Shown here piece by piece: positions 11,081-23,150 of a DNA stretch of 64,000 nucleotides. The stretch is taken from assembly GCF_030272615.1 (NCBI RefSeq), contig NC_081414.1, forward strand, positions 656,282,292-656,346,291, in the 5' to 3' direction. The notes beneath the pieces were generated by a model. That model worked only from the letters and a program-made list of their open reading frames with translations. It was not told the DNA's origin and did no database searches. Position numbers and translations under genes: made by a program. Positions within the stretch are counted from its first letter, which is position 1; each line of letters begins with the position of its first letter. The stretch comes from Cryptomeria japonica (taxonomy: Eukaryota; Streptophyta; Pinopsida; Cupressales; Cupressaceae).

Positions 11081-12471
11081 CATAGCAACAAGATATCAGA
11101 TGAGTCTCCTAAGAGACTCAGTGAGGTTCCTACTCTTACCATTAAACACATCATCATTCCTTAATTTCCAGATGATCCACAAAATTTCCAAAGAGAGAGC
11201 AGACCAGAATAGATTAGCATGTTTTTTGCCACCTCTAATATAACCAAATACCATCTCATCAACAGTAAAACAATTGCTATTAAGTGAGATACCAAACAAA
11301 TTCCACACTTCTCTAGAAAAGTGACAATAAAAAAAAATGTGATAAATAGATTCAGGGATACGACTAAGTTTACATAGAAGGGGGGCTCTATTGTTGTCTT
11401 TAAGTGGTAGTTTATGAAGAATGAGTCTCCAGGCAAAGAATTTCTTTTTAGGTTCAGTTGAGAAGGACCAAAATATTGATATATTAAAATGCCATCATTT
11501 AGAGTCCCATGACACGTTCCAAGTGCAGTTAAGATGATCAAGGATGTCTTGAGAATTAGTAAGGGCAGAGTATATCATTTTGGCTTTGGTTAGCAAAATG
11601 GGGGGATCCATCTATCTAGTAGAGGGAGGCTAAGGGAGGTGGGGAGGAGGGGGGGGAGTAGGAAGGATGGGAGCGAGTGAAGAGTTAAGGATGGAATAGG
11701 TTCTGGTCTAGGAGAGGGGGAGGTTGAATTTAGAGCTGAGCGCTTCCTAGGAGGACAGAGTGCCATTTTCCAGAATGTGTTCAAATGTGCCTAGTCCCTG
11801 GTTGTGCCATTTCAGGGTAGAGCATCCTTGAAGATATGCTAACTGTTTCCCATTGTGCAAAGTATTCCACCATATAGACCTTTTTAGATTGAGAGAACCA
11901 TTTTTATCAATTATGTCATTGTTCCTGATGTATTGTCTAACATGGTTCCAGGCTTTCCATATAGACTTGAAGACTTCTGATCCCGAAGGGGAGACCTCAA
12001 AATTCCCCACGATCAGATCACACATGGGTAGGTTCTTCCATTTTTTTATTGTTTTTGGAGTTGAGCATTATATATTGTTCCTAACAAGGACTTTCCAGGG
12101 TTCATTTCCTTCAATGGATTTACAAATCCATTTGCCAGCCAGAGCAATTCCTTGAAGTTTAAGGTCCTTGAGGCCCACGCCTCCCTGAAACTTAGATCTA
12201 GTACACCAGTCCCATTTAACAGCATGTTGCTTTTTTTTCCTTTTCCATCTGACTAGAGGAAATTCCTGATTTTCTTTTGAATGTAATTGAACTAATAGTT
12301 GGTGAATAACTAGGCTGAGGAGCAGTATATGTTATATGAAGAGAGAAGCTTCTAGCAAACTTCGAACCTACCTACTAAGGATAGGAAGTTCCGGTTCTAT
12401 TTAGAGAGTTTCTTGTCTACCTTGTTTCTGAACCATTCCCACATTTCTTTCAAATTCAAATAGACAGAGAA
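11081..12471 (-). pseudogene. LINE-B ORF2 segment, duplicated copy (thumb to zinc-finger region)
   Basis: The minus strand encodes L1 ORF2 sequence between the RT thumb and the post-zinc-finger region. Readable parts are FSVYLNLKEMWEWFRNKVD near 12470, IWKAWNHVRQYIRNNDIID at 11747-12025 and EILWIIWKLRNDDVFNGKS at 11096-11308. It repeats 15392-16782 and is interrupted by stops and frameshifts. Confidence 0.85.
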
Positions 12472-12490
12472 TATGGTTTCTTGTCTACCT
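12472..12490. other. Templated filler at the tandem-duplication joint
   Basis: These 19 bases lie between the two copies and belong to neither edge. GAGAATATGGTT (12467-12478) matches 8216-8227. TTTCTTGTCTACCTTGTTT (12477-12495) matches 12409-12427. Each step shares a few bases with the next, the pattern of microhomology-driven template switching. Confidence 0.75.
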
Positions 12491-15400
12491 TGTTTATTTA
12501 TCACTATACTTGATATGCTTGGTTTTGAGAATATGGTTACAGGTCTCTTGATATGGTGGGATGATCTTAGTACCAATACCAGTTGATGATGCTTCTCTAC
12601 ACAAGCATTGCATAACACACTATGTTGGCTATGTTAACATTGTGTGGGCTTGTTAGCTATCTGGTGCATATCAGTTTCACTCGTGCTTCAACATTTGAGA
12701 TCACAAGAAGGATATGGCATAAGGTATTCACCACCTCGAGATGAGATTTCTTTAGTGCTTGGTAAAGTAGAGGACAATGTGCAACTTGGTCTATGGGATC
12801 CATGCACAATGCGGTACTATTTTATTGTGCTACACATCTAAAACTCTTTGAAGACATGTACACTAATCTTGAACATATTACCCACTGCCACACTCCTTCC
12901 TCAAGATGTGTCTCCTCTTCTCTGAATTTTTGTGGACACATTGGTGACTACTATCCATCTTCACTCCATACTCGTGTCTTTGGTAATGAAGGTGTGTTAT
13001 TTGCAAATTTAAATTTTCCTGCAATGGATATCTCTCAAGCTTCAAAAGAATAGGGTTTCATATCTTCATGTGATGTCATCCTATTTTATCATAGAGAAAT
13101 GTGAGTAGCACCATCACTGTGAGTGATTCTCTTACCTCAGTGTGCTAGTGTGTTCCAGTTTCTTCAAGAATATTTCAGATTTAGTGTTGTGAGATACATG
13201 GATCAAGGTTGATCTATGAAGTGTTTCAGTATTCCCAAGTTTGTGGAGATTATTCATAGTCATCATTCCAAGTTCATTATGCAATCAAGTTTCACCAGTA
13301 CCTTCTATGAGGTCATGGACCAAACTCAATTTTTGGATGGTATCATTTTTTGTCATCCATGTAAGCATTTCTTGTTCTTCGGTCATTCTATGCAGTTATT
13401 GAAAAAGAAAAAAAATGAAAAAATGAAAAAAATAAAAAATAAAAGAGACAAAACCAATAAAAGATTCAATAATGAAAACCTTCGGGCGTTGTTGGCTAGT
13501 TAATAGCCTTTGTTTTGTCTCTCATCTCTCCTATTTCACCCATTTCAAATCATCTTGTACATCATGAGATACAATTTTCATGAACCCTCCTATATGTAAT
13601 CATTTGAACCATGATGTTATCGATGAAAAGAAAAGAAAAATGAAGAAGAAGAGAGAAAACGCAAAAAAAAATAAAAAATTGAAGGATGTATCAGTATTGG
13701 AAATAGAAAATTGAACAAAAGAGAAAATCGGAAAGCTTTTCATATGATGAAAATAAAGGGTTCAAAAAAGTCTAAAGCCACAAGTCCAAGTGCCTCTAGT
13801 TCAAACTAAAACCTCTTGATCATAATGATTGCACGAGGACGTGCAATATGCTAAGTTGGGGGGAATGATGAGAGCCAATTATAGCCCATTTTATACCATA
13901 CTTTAGATAATTTCATACACCTTTACCCTCATTTCCACATTCTATTTCTATTCAATTTCACTATTTTAGGTTGCATATGATTAAATACTAGTAAGTAGTA
14001 TTTATAAGTAAGTAGTATTTATATACTTTTGAGATGGAATTATGAAAACTAATTATTGATTGTTATTATTAATAGGCATTATTATCCTCTTCCTTGGAAG
14101 ATATATTTTACAAGATGAAAGTTTAAGGGTGTAGGTCCTCCTGTCATTTTCTAATCAGGAAATGATGTGTATTAATTGGGGACATGCATAATTGCTTCCA
14201 AGATGGCATAGTTGCTGACTGTACACTATTGGTTACCCTCCCTTGGTTCTTTTTGCAAACATTCTACACCCACGTTGGTTTCTCTTCATCATATCTTATT
14301 ATGGACAATGCAAACTTGTGCCAGATGTATTTTCCAACTGCATAGAGACCTTTAGTTTTCATTTGCTGTTAAGAGAATATATCATTTTTGTAACCAACTA
14401 ATATCCCATGATTTTCTATAGTAACTACTACATCCACATAAAATAATAATGTGTGGGCAATGCTCTCTCTCAAGGAAACTGTAAATAATCGTTTTGGGTG
14501 AACAGATATGTTTGGCAGAACCATGGATCTCCTCATAGCTATTCTTGCTCATTGTTATAACAAATTTGTTTGGAATGAATAACCACCATTCCCTTTATTT
14601 TATTTGTAACTACTTACAGCCTGTAAATAAGGTTGTATGTTAGCTATTGTTTTCTTATCATAAGTTATCTCTATTTTTGGTCTATATGTGTTGTAAAGCT
14701 ACATCTATATAAGCAACAGGAGACATAAGTAGTGGGGGATATATATGTACAGTTCTACAGAATGCACAATAGCGTGTAGAGATTATTATCATTTTAAAAT
14801 ATAAATTATATATTTGTGTGCATGATTACAAAGCTGTAAAACTAAATCTTTTCTTCATCACTAGGCAACTGAGGAGGTAGACCCACTCTGAAGTTACCCG
14901 ATGATTCTTTTCATTTATGTATAGAGTGCATTTGAGTTTGTTTTTATTTGTATTTTGATCAGTTTAGCATTGTATGGTATGTATTTAATCATAATATATT
15001 AGTTTATATATTCAATATCTGTGCTTGATTGTGTAATAATATCTATTTCATTTGAATTCAATTATGGATTAATTAAGGATTCTTTGTGAGTTGCAACTAT
15101 TTTCATTGCAGATTATTTTTGCTGAGTTGTCTCTATTTTTGATGTTCCTGTCCCCAGGAAGTGACAGTTCCTGTCGCTGAGATTTATTTGGTTTTTCATA
15201 GATTTTCTTTCATTTGTTGTAGTTGCATTCATAATCCCTCATCTCACAACTATCACCCCTTGATGGCATATCGCTCAGACACCTTTCACAAGCTTACATT
15301 CTCGGATTGACACGATTAGACCAAGCTGAATTTCATCATACATTGTTAATTATTTCTTAATTATTTTCCCCAATGTTGGCCTATCAACCTGCATAGCAAC

Positions 15401-16782
15401 AAGATATCAGATGAGTCTCCTAAGAGACTCAGTGAGGTTCCTACTCTTACCATTAAACACATCATCATTCCTTAATTTCCAGATGATCCACAAAATTTCC
15501 AAAGAGAGAGCAGACCAGAATAGATTAGCATGTTTTTTGCCACCTCTAATATAACCAAATACCATCTCATCAACAGTAAAACAATTGCTATTAAGTGAGA
15601 TACCAAACAAATTCCACACTTCTCTAGAAAAGTGACAATAAAAAAAAATGTGATAAATAGATTCAGGGATACGACTAAGTTTACATAGAAGGGGGGCTCT
15701 ATTGTTGTCTTTAAGTGGTAGTTTATGAAGAATGAGTCTCCAGGCAAAGAATTTCTTTTTAGGTTCAGTTGAGAAGGACCAAAATATTGATATATTAAAA
15801 TGCCATCATTTAGAGTCCCATGACACGTTCCAAGTGCAGTTAAGATGATCAAGGATGTCTTGAGAATTAGTAAGGGCAGAGTATATCATTTTGGCTTTGG
15901 TTAGCAAAATGGGGGGATCCATCTATCTAGTAGAGGGAGGCTAAGGGAGGTGGGGAGGAGGGGGGGGAGTAGGAAGGATGGGAGCGAGTGAAGAGTTAAG
16001 GATGGAATAGGTTCTGGTCTAGGAGAGGGGGAGGTTGAATTTAGAGCTGAGCGCTTCCTAGGAGGACAGAGTGCCATTTTCCAGAATGTGTTCAAATGTG
16101 CCTAGTCCCTGGTTGTGCCATTTCAGGGTAGAGCATCCTTGAAGATATGCTAACTGTTTCCCATTGTGCAAAGTATTCCACCATATAGACCTTTTTAGAT
16201 TGAGAGAACCATTTTTATCAATTATGTCATTGTTCCTGATGTATTGTCTAACATGGTTCCAGGCTTTCCATATAGACTTGAAGACTTCTGATCCCGAAGG
16301 GGAGACCTCAAAATTCCCCACGATCAGATCACACATGGGTAGGTTCTTCCATTTTTTTATTGTTTTTGGAGTTGAGCATTATATATTGTTCCTAACAAGG
16401 ACTTTCCAGGGTTCATTTCCTTCAATGGATTTACAAATCCATTTGCCAGCCAGAGCAATTCCTTGAAGTTTAAGGTCCTTGAGGCCCACGCCTCCCTGAA
16501 ACTTAGATCTAGTACACCAGTCCCATTTAACAGCATGTTGCTTTTTTTTCCTTTTCCATCTGACTAGAGGAAATTCCTGATTTTCTTTTGAATGTAATTG
16601 AACTAATAGTTGGTGAATAACTAGGCTGAGGAGCAGTATATGTTATATGAAGAGAGAAGCTTCTAGCAAACTTCGAACCTACCTACTAAGGATAGGAAGT
16701 TCCGGTTCTATTTAGAGAGTTTCTTGTCTACCTTGTTTCTGAACCATTCCCACATTTCTTTCAAATTCAAATAGACAGAGAA
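12491..16782. repeat. Tandem duplication, copy 2 (4292 bp)
   Basis: It is identical to 8180-12471 as far as I can compare, and includes LTR-element internal sequence (12491-13865), an LTR (13866-15386) and LINE-B ORF2 (15387-16782). At 16782 it is continuous with the unduplicated part of LINE-B, so copy 2 holds the original right-hand junction and copy 1 the original left-hand one. Confidence 0.95.
13866..15386 (+). repeat. Second copy of the 3' LTR (by duplication)
   Basis: This LTR has the same TGAT and ATCA ends, and is preceded by the same PPT and followed by ACCTG. It has no 5' partner of its own: it arose by the 4.3-kb duplication, not by a separate insertion, and must not be counted as a solo LTR. 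Confidence 0.9.
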
Positions 16783-19128
16783 GGGGATTCCCAGATATCT
16801 AATGATGGTATTTGGGCCTCCCCACCTTAGGTCAAACTTAGATAACTAGTTAGGAGGGTCATCGGTCCAACCTAGCAGGGTAGATTTGTGGAGGGCAATT
16901 CTACTACTTGATGCTTTGCAGAAAATCTCAATATTGTGAAGAAGATATGTTAAGTTCTCCTCATCTAGGGAGAATAGAATAGCTATATCATCTGCAAACT
17001 GTATATTCTTGATTTCATCTTTATTAGGGAGTGCAATTCCTTTTACCTTAGGGGATAAGCTACAGTCCTTTAATATGTAGTGCATAGCATCCGCTGCCAG
17101 GACAAACAGGGTCGGGGCAAGAGGACACCCCTGTCTAATTGATCTGGAAAGCGAGATGTTGTCATATTTTAGTCCGTTCACTTCCACTACTGCACTAGCA
17201 TCATTGAATAGGGTTTGGACAATCCTGTAGAAGGAATTTGGGAAGCCCAAACTATTTAGCATCTGTAAAATGAATCCCCATTCTATCCTATCATATACCT
17301 TCTCAAAATCTATTAATAACATAGCTTCATTCTTCCCTGAGAGCTTGGCCCATTCTAGAGATTCCCAGCAGGTCACCAGATTCTCTAGAATGAACCTACC
17401 TTCAACAAATCCTGTTTGAGTAGGACTGATAATCTTTCGCAATATACTGATTAACCTGTTTGCTACTACTTTAGCTAAGATTTGATAAGATACATTTATT
17501 AGTGTGATGGGCCTCCAGTTCTTGACCAAGGTCTTATCTCCTTCCTTGGGGATGAGTTTGATAAGCCCTTGGTTGATCTCTTTTCCAAGGGTTCCTTTGG
17601 AAATGGCCTCTAGATATAGGGCATGGAGGTCGTCAACAATCCACTTAGAGTTTTTCTTATAGAATTCCACTGGGAATCCATCAGGTCTAGGGGATCTGTC
17701 ATTACCCATAGAGGAGATGGCCAGAGCTATTTCCTCCCTTGAGATGAGACATTCTAGCACCTTATAGTCCTTCTCATCAAGCTTGGGAGGAGTTAATTGA
17801 TATACCAGCTCTCTAGCATGTCTGTGCTCGCCATTTACCTCTTTTGAGGAAAAAAGATTTTGATAAAAGAGGGAGAAGCATTGTAGAATCCCCTAGGAGT
17901 CTATAATGTGAGTGTTGTTGTCCCATATGGTAGTGATACTATCCTTAGCTTCCTTAACTTTGAGCATGTGGAAAAAGAATTTGGAGCCCTTGTCCCCCGA
18001 GTCTAGCCAGTTAAACTTGGATCTGGTTTTAAGGCCTTTAGTTTTCTAGTTTTCAATAGCCCTGAGGTGGTCTTTTATTTTCATCAGAGAGCAAGTGATA
18101 TTTTCATCATTCAGGGAATTCAGAAGCTTCATTTCTATGTCACATAATTCCTCTTGCAGTAGACTTTCAACCCTCCTGGCATCCTTGGTTATTTTTTTAC
18201 CCACTGTTTGACAAAGGGTGGTCCAAGTTTTGATGTTTGCATTCCAAGCATCTATGTTAGAGTGCTGGCTCCAATCCCTCTTGTTAAATAGTCTGATGAA
18301 GGCCAGGGCGGAGCAAAGGTCCTCATCATCTAGGAGTCTAGTGTTTAGGATGAAAGAAGAGGCTCTTGAGGAGGGGGGAGGAGCCCCTGGGGAGAGGTCT
18401 ATTCCCATTATTATCGGGTGATGATCTGAGAGGGTATATGGGGATACATAATAGTAGTCACCATTAGGATCCTTGTGTATCATAAAGTGGGATTTATTGA
18501 AGTATAGCCTATCTAGTCTGCAGTATTTATTCAACTATTGATAATTGCACCAGGTGTACAAAATAGTGTTCAAATTGTCTTTCCTCCCAACAATAGGGTC
18601 AAAGAGGTGTAGCTTATTGATCATTCTATCCCATTGTAGCCTTTCCATTCCCTTCCATTCAAATTTATTGCCCCCCCTTTTATCACTGGGAGATTCAACC
18701 ATATTGAAGTCTCCCCCAATAATCCAGGGGATATCTTCTAGCATTGTTAGCCAGTTCCATAATTCACCTCTTTCTCTATAGTCATTCGGGGCATAAATAG
18801 AGTAGATTCCAATCTTCTGGTTCTCCATTTGAATTGAGACCCAAATAGCTCTGGCATAGGGGGATTGACCCCAGTTAACTACTTTATTGACCCATTTAGG
18901 GCTAAAGAGTATGGCTGAGCCACCTTTTCCTTTGGTATGGTTAGTGTAGAAGGGAGTGGCCTCCTTCCAAATACATTTGAGCCCAATTTGTAGTGTGAAA
19001 CCCACTGCTTTTAGTTCCTGTAGAAGGAAGCAATCCATGTTCTTATGAGCACTGAGAAATCTCTTTATGATGTATTTTTGGTCAGGGGCCTCCAGGCCTC
19101 TGATATTCCAAGAAATGGTTTTTAACAT
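15392..19128 (-). pseudogene. LINE-B ORF2: endonuclease and reverse transcriptase
   Basis: ORF2 starts at ATG 19128, three bases after the ORF1 stop. The N-terminal AP-like endonuclease (19128 to about 18400) opens MLKTISWNIRGLEAPDQ and keeps LLQELKAVG, IIGGDFNMVESP and LSDHHPIIMG, the expected catalytic residues. The RT (17760-16846) keeps KNWRPITLINVSYQILAKV, GFVEGRFI, DFEKVYDRIEW, SIRQGCPLAPTLF and the active-site box FADD. The thumb motif RYLGIPF follows, then zf-RVT-type sequence (HIFFYCHFSREVWN) near 15620. The frame from 19128 to about 16720 is interrupted only by stops (18535, 18046, 17893, 16846); below 16.7 kb there are shifts too. It is inactive now. Confidence 0.9.
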
Positions 19129-19131
19129 GAG

Positions 19132-20996
19132 TCACCTAGTTGGGGGGGGGTCAGTTTGGGCTTTGAAACCCTCAAAACACTTGGGCCAGTCCTCTTTGTT
19201 TGCTATATTGCTAGCATCAAATGCAATAGAAGAGGAAGGTCTACCTCTCTTTTTCCTTGCTTTGGAAATTTGTTCAGGACCTAGAGATTCCTTCCTGTTA
19301 GCAATATCTTTGTTGTTCTTAGGAGACCTCTTTCTTCTCACTTTCCTATGTTTCACCATGATAAATCCATCTTGGGGAACTTTCAATCCTTGTTCAAAAT
19401 TGGTTTCCACTGGAGTGAAGGGCTCTACACTGGGATGCATTACCTGAGGGGTATCAAATTCTACCTTCTGGGCATTGATAGGGGTGCTAACAGTGAGGGG
19501 GAAACCACTAGCAGGGTCTCCCCTAGAGTCCTCTGAATTACCAAATTCTTCTAGAGGGGTTGATGGTACCTTCTCTAGAGAAGGTCCTTCCCTATCCCCT
19601 TTCGGGGTATGGCATTCCTTAGTATTGAAACCATTAGGTTCTTTGCAAGTGGGTTGCTCAGGACCTAGGGTCAAGACCCTACTACTAGTGTCTGCCATAT
19701 CTAGAGTACCCCTAACAATGTCCTCAAGGTCAGGTAGATGACACCAGGAGGCTTCAATTTCCAATTTCTACTTGAGGAGATTTAGTTCAAGTACTTTCCT
19801 TGCTTCCACTGCTTTTTTCAATTTTTCCAACACTAGTTGTTGTGCATTAAGAGTCCTCGGATTTGAGGGATTTGTAGGAGAATCAAGTGAATCCAGCGGG
19901 GTGAAGGTTGGAGGCTGAGCAATGGCTAGGGCTTCTTTAATGGCATTGTTGTAGTCTAAGATGGAGTTTGTCATCGAGGGGGAAGAAGAGGCAGGGTGAG
20001 GGGTGTTGGGAAGAGGCAAGGGGGAGGGAGGAGAGGTAGGAGGAGGAGGGGGGGACGAGATAGAGGTGGAAGGGGAAGGCGAGGGGCCAGGTTCGGAGGG
20101 CACGACTTCATTAACTGGGGGGGACCGGATGCCCTATTTTTAGATCTTGAAGCATTGCCTGATAATAAGGGACATTTATTCCTAAAATGTCCACTAACTT
20201 TACAATAGTGACAGGAATCTATTTGACCCATATATTCAATTGGACAGTAGTAGGTTTTATTGTTCAGCCGAATAACAATTGTTGCAGGGTAACTCAAACC
20301 TGGTTTTAATGCAATGAGAATTCTAGCATCGAGATGGGGGAGGACCGAGGGAGAGGAATCGATTTTAACAATTTTCCCTAGGGGTTCCACAATTTTATCC
20401 ACACAGGACCACAGGAAAGGAGGGATATTCTTAACAGTTACCCATTTTAGGCAGGAAAGGGCAAGAATCTCATCATTACAAGCTTCGGGGTCCTAGAAAA
20501 CTATCCTAAAAGATGAATTTCCTACTGACCAAAACTGTTTATTTACAATTTTTCTTTGGCTTTCTTTATTGTCAAAGAAGATTAAAAACAAGCCCTTCTG
20601 AATCATTCTACAAAACAAAAAATGAAACCCTAACTTATTGATCCACACATCTTGTAGCCATTTGTTCATATATTGACGAGATGGTAAGTTATTTACATCA
20701 AAGGTAGCGAAAAAAATTGTTGAATCCCTAAGTCTAGATATCTTCGAAGAAATGGCAGAAAGCATGGAGTCATTAGGTTTAATGGTGATGCGTTTGGAGG
20801 AGTGGATGTCACCTTGTGTTGGCGCAAAATTGGCCTCATCTTCATGGTGGAGAGCAGCTTCAAACCTTGCATCTTTTGGAAATGAAACCCTCTTGCCCTC
20901 CACCACTTGGTTGAAGGTCTTCTTTGGCTCCCGAGCATTCGCAGTAGGATGAATGGGCTGTTTAGGGTTGGTGAAACCATTTTTATTCAGCTCCAT
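19132..20996 (-). pseudogene. LINE-B ORF1: DUF4283-type RNA-binding protein with zinc knuckle
   Basis: This is the plant L1 ORF1 protein, expected to coat the element RNA. ATG 20996 opens MELNKNGFTNPKQPIHP. The DUF4283-like block follows (FFATFDVNNLPSRQYMNKW, then FLIFFDNKESQRKIVN). A CCHC zinc knuckle (CHYCKVSGHFRNKC) lies near 20215-20175, then a Pro/Ser-rich linker and a Lys/Arg-rich C-terminus. Breaks are a stop at 20493, a frameshift at about 20105-20123 beside a run of seven G, and a stop at 19765. The ORF1 stop TGA is followed by CTC and then the ORF2 ATG, suggesting coupled re-initiation. Confidence 0.85.
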
Positions 20997-21130
20997 TTAA
21001 TGCAGGAGCGACAATAAATGAATCGAGGGCTTCCCAGCAAGGCCAGGGAACCCCCGCACATGCTAGCATACTGCAACCAGCGGCATTCCTGGTTTTCGTG
21101 CCCTAGTTGCAAAGTGCTCTCTTCAAAAAA
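20997..21130 (-). promoter_or_regulatory. LINE-B 5' UTR (putative)
   Basis: About 120 bases of mixed-composition DNA lie before the ORF1 ATG, ending at an A-rich tract at 21127-21150. Plant L1 promoters sit in the 5' UTR; no motif is visible here, so this is a placement by context. Confidence 0.4.
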
Positions 21131-22440
21131 AAAAGAAAAAAACTGTTTATATTTATATTTATCTTTAAAAAAATTATTAAATAATATAAAAAAATTAAAG
21201 TTTAAAAAAATAAATGTCACTACACTACCACACAACCCCATAAAGAGGAGCGGTCGTGGATGTGTGGGATATGATGTGGACCTCCCCATAGCCTATGGCT
21301 ATGAGTGGACCACGATGTGGTCCACACCCACTGTGGCCCCCCCATGGTTGTGGGGAAATCACACATCCACAAGCCATGGGGTCCGTGGCCCATGCCCCCC
21401 TCCCCCCTTGCAAAACATTAAAAAAAAAAAAATTATATATTTTTTTCCTTTTTTTTTGAATAATGTTTTTTTAACCCCCAATTTTAGGATCAAACAAAAA
21501 CCTAGAATATGTAATGTTTTACCAAATAATTAAAATTGAAAACCCAACAATATTTAATAAACAACCAATTCCTTTTTTTTTTTTTTGACAACACATTTTT
21601 AACAGGGTTAAGAAGACAAATCCAGGGTATATGATTTTTTTAAAAAAAAATTTGTTTCTCATAAATTCTTCTCACAATATTTTCCTTTCAACACCCAGAA
21701 ATTTCAAAACACACCTAATTCCCAGTTTGCCCAAAATCAAGGAAATTTTGGCAGCATAACTCCCTATTTAATGAACAATGGAGGAATTAAAAAATTTGAC
21801 AACCAACAAGGAATTTAAAAATACACCAAATCAAATTACTTTGCATACTCAACCTCTAAACTTAACAAAGAATTGATTCAAACCAAGGTTTTGCAAAAAC
21901 GAAAGATCTAAAATACCAACCTAGTGAGCTTTCTAGGAAGATAAAGTTGAAGAAGAGCAAACCTCCAACTTTAAACCAAAATCTTCAACCACAAACTTCT
22001 CCAACCTAAAAGTACAGACATAGAAAATTTCCTGAAATATTTTTCCCCAAATACAGAATGAATCCCTTTTGGAAAAATATTTCACATTATATATTAAATT
22101 TTCCTTTTCACAAATATTTCACATTATATATATCATTTATTTTTCCAAAACAATGACTTCTAATTTAAATTTTCAAATTTGAAAAGAATTCATCCTTTTT
22201 TCTCAAAAATGAAAATCAATATAAAGGTAAAATAACTTTATTTTTTTTAAAAGAATTGAAAACACATAATATAAAATTTCCTAAGTAATCCAACAATTCA
22301 AGTTTAACTAATCAATTAAAACATAATCAATTAAAACATTAAAATTCACTTAACCATTTATTTCTAAATAAATTTTAAAAAAGGCATAACATGCAAACAA
22401 CATAGCAAAACAAAACCACAACCCGTATACCAACAAAAGG
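21131..22440. other. AT-rich region with a GC-rich patch, unassigned
   Basis: Mostly A/T-rich DNA with homopolymer runs and no coding signal I trust. A GC-rich patch at 21225-21415 contains the perfect inverted repeat GTGGACCAC / GTGGTCCAC (21305-21313 and 21317-21325, three-base loop). It may be part of the gypsy LTR that starts at 22992. Confidence 0.5.
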
Positions 22441-22992
22441 AAGGTTGAGCGACGACTGACAATGCTCAGTGACAAGAAAGGCTAAGGGTGAAACTTAGGG
22501 TCTTAAGGCTCTCCTCCACTTCCATTATATTATTTAGGTACGCTCAGCCCTGTAGAACCAGGTGAATTCAATACCTTGTACCTGTAATTATTGCATCACC
22601 AAACCACACATACACATATATATTCAAACACGGTAGACACGCCGGTGAAGGAGAATCGTGATGTTCCCTATGTCACCAAAGTGAGTGAAGGAAAATCATC
22701 TCCTTGCACCCCATACACTCACACACACATGATAACATACTCATAACGCATCTCACACATTAAGTAAATGTGTTAGTCCATGGTAAGTAATCTAATAAAA
22801 TTAACATCTAACAATCAATAAGAAAATAATGCGTAAACAACATACAGTGAAACTCAAATCAAATTACAACACAACATAGCATAATATCTGCGTAAAACAC
22901 CGCCATATAATTTATCCACTAATATCCATTGAAAAATTCAACCATAGTCAAAATAAGTATCTAAAAAGTCTGATCGAGGAAGGGGTACTACA
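22441..22992 (-). repeat. Ty3/gypsy 3' LTR, outer part
   Basis: On the minus strand an LTR start (TGTAGTACCCCTTCCTCG) directly follows a polypurine tract (TTTTGCGGGGGAGGA, 22993-23007) and the end of a gypsy polyprotein. I could not find the far end, so 22441 is only the limit of the recognisable block. Part of it (22545-22600, ACGCTCAGCCCTGTAGAACC) resembles 56505-56530. Confidence 0.6.
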
Positions 22993-23027
22993 TCCTCCCC
23001 CGCAAAACTAGGCTCACTCCTGGAAGC

Positions 23028-23150
23028 CTAAAATAGATAAGGGTAAAGCTCTCTCATCTTCGTCGTATCCTCCCATGTAGTCGAGGTCTCATCATTTGGG
23101 TCCCATAGGACCCTTACCTGGTCAATGGTATGACCCTTGAGAGTCAAACC
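23028..23150 (-). pseudogene. Ty3/gypsy polyprotein C-terminal end (chromodomain-like)
   Basis: The minus strand reads HTIDQVRVLWDPNDE, then TTWEDTTKMRELYPYLF and a stop at 23028. The W-E-D block and the ending before the PPT match the C-terminus of plant chromovirus-type integrases, where a chromodomain-like fold guides insertion. Only about 40 codons remain; upstream sequence (above 23150) is replaced by unrelated DNA, so the element is truncated. Confidence 0.7.

Larger units (their letters stand above)
8180..12471. repeat. Tandem duplication, copy 1 (4292 bp)
   Basis: This unit holds the 3' end of the LTR element's internal region, its 3' LTR and LINE-B ORF2 sequence. It recurs at 12491-16782 with an offset of exactly 4311. 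Every ORF compared (eight, on both strands) is identical between copies, so the duplication is far younger than the LTR insertion, or is an assembly product. Confidence 0.95.
15387..21130 (-). mobile_element. LINE-B: L1-type retrotransposon, 5' and central part
   Basis: It has a near-full-length L1 layout on the minus strand: short 5' UTR, ORF1, three-base gap, ORF2 with endonuclease, RT and zf-RVT-like region. It continues at 4421 and below beyond the inserted LTR element. The 5' end is placed near 21115-21130, where coding-like DNA gives way to A/T-rich DNA; no clear TSD was found. The original length would be about 6.3 kb, normal for plant L1. Confidence 0.85.

Noticed and set aside
13866-15386. 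Apparent solo LTR
   Set aside because: It is a copy made by the 4.3-kb tandem duplication, not the product of an LTR-LTR recombination.
19996-20208. Arg/Gly-rich plus-strand ORF resembling an RGG protein
   Set aside because: It is the antisense of the Pro-rich linker in LINE-B ORF1.
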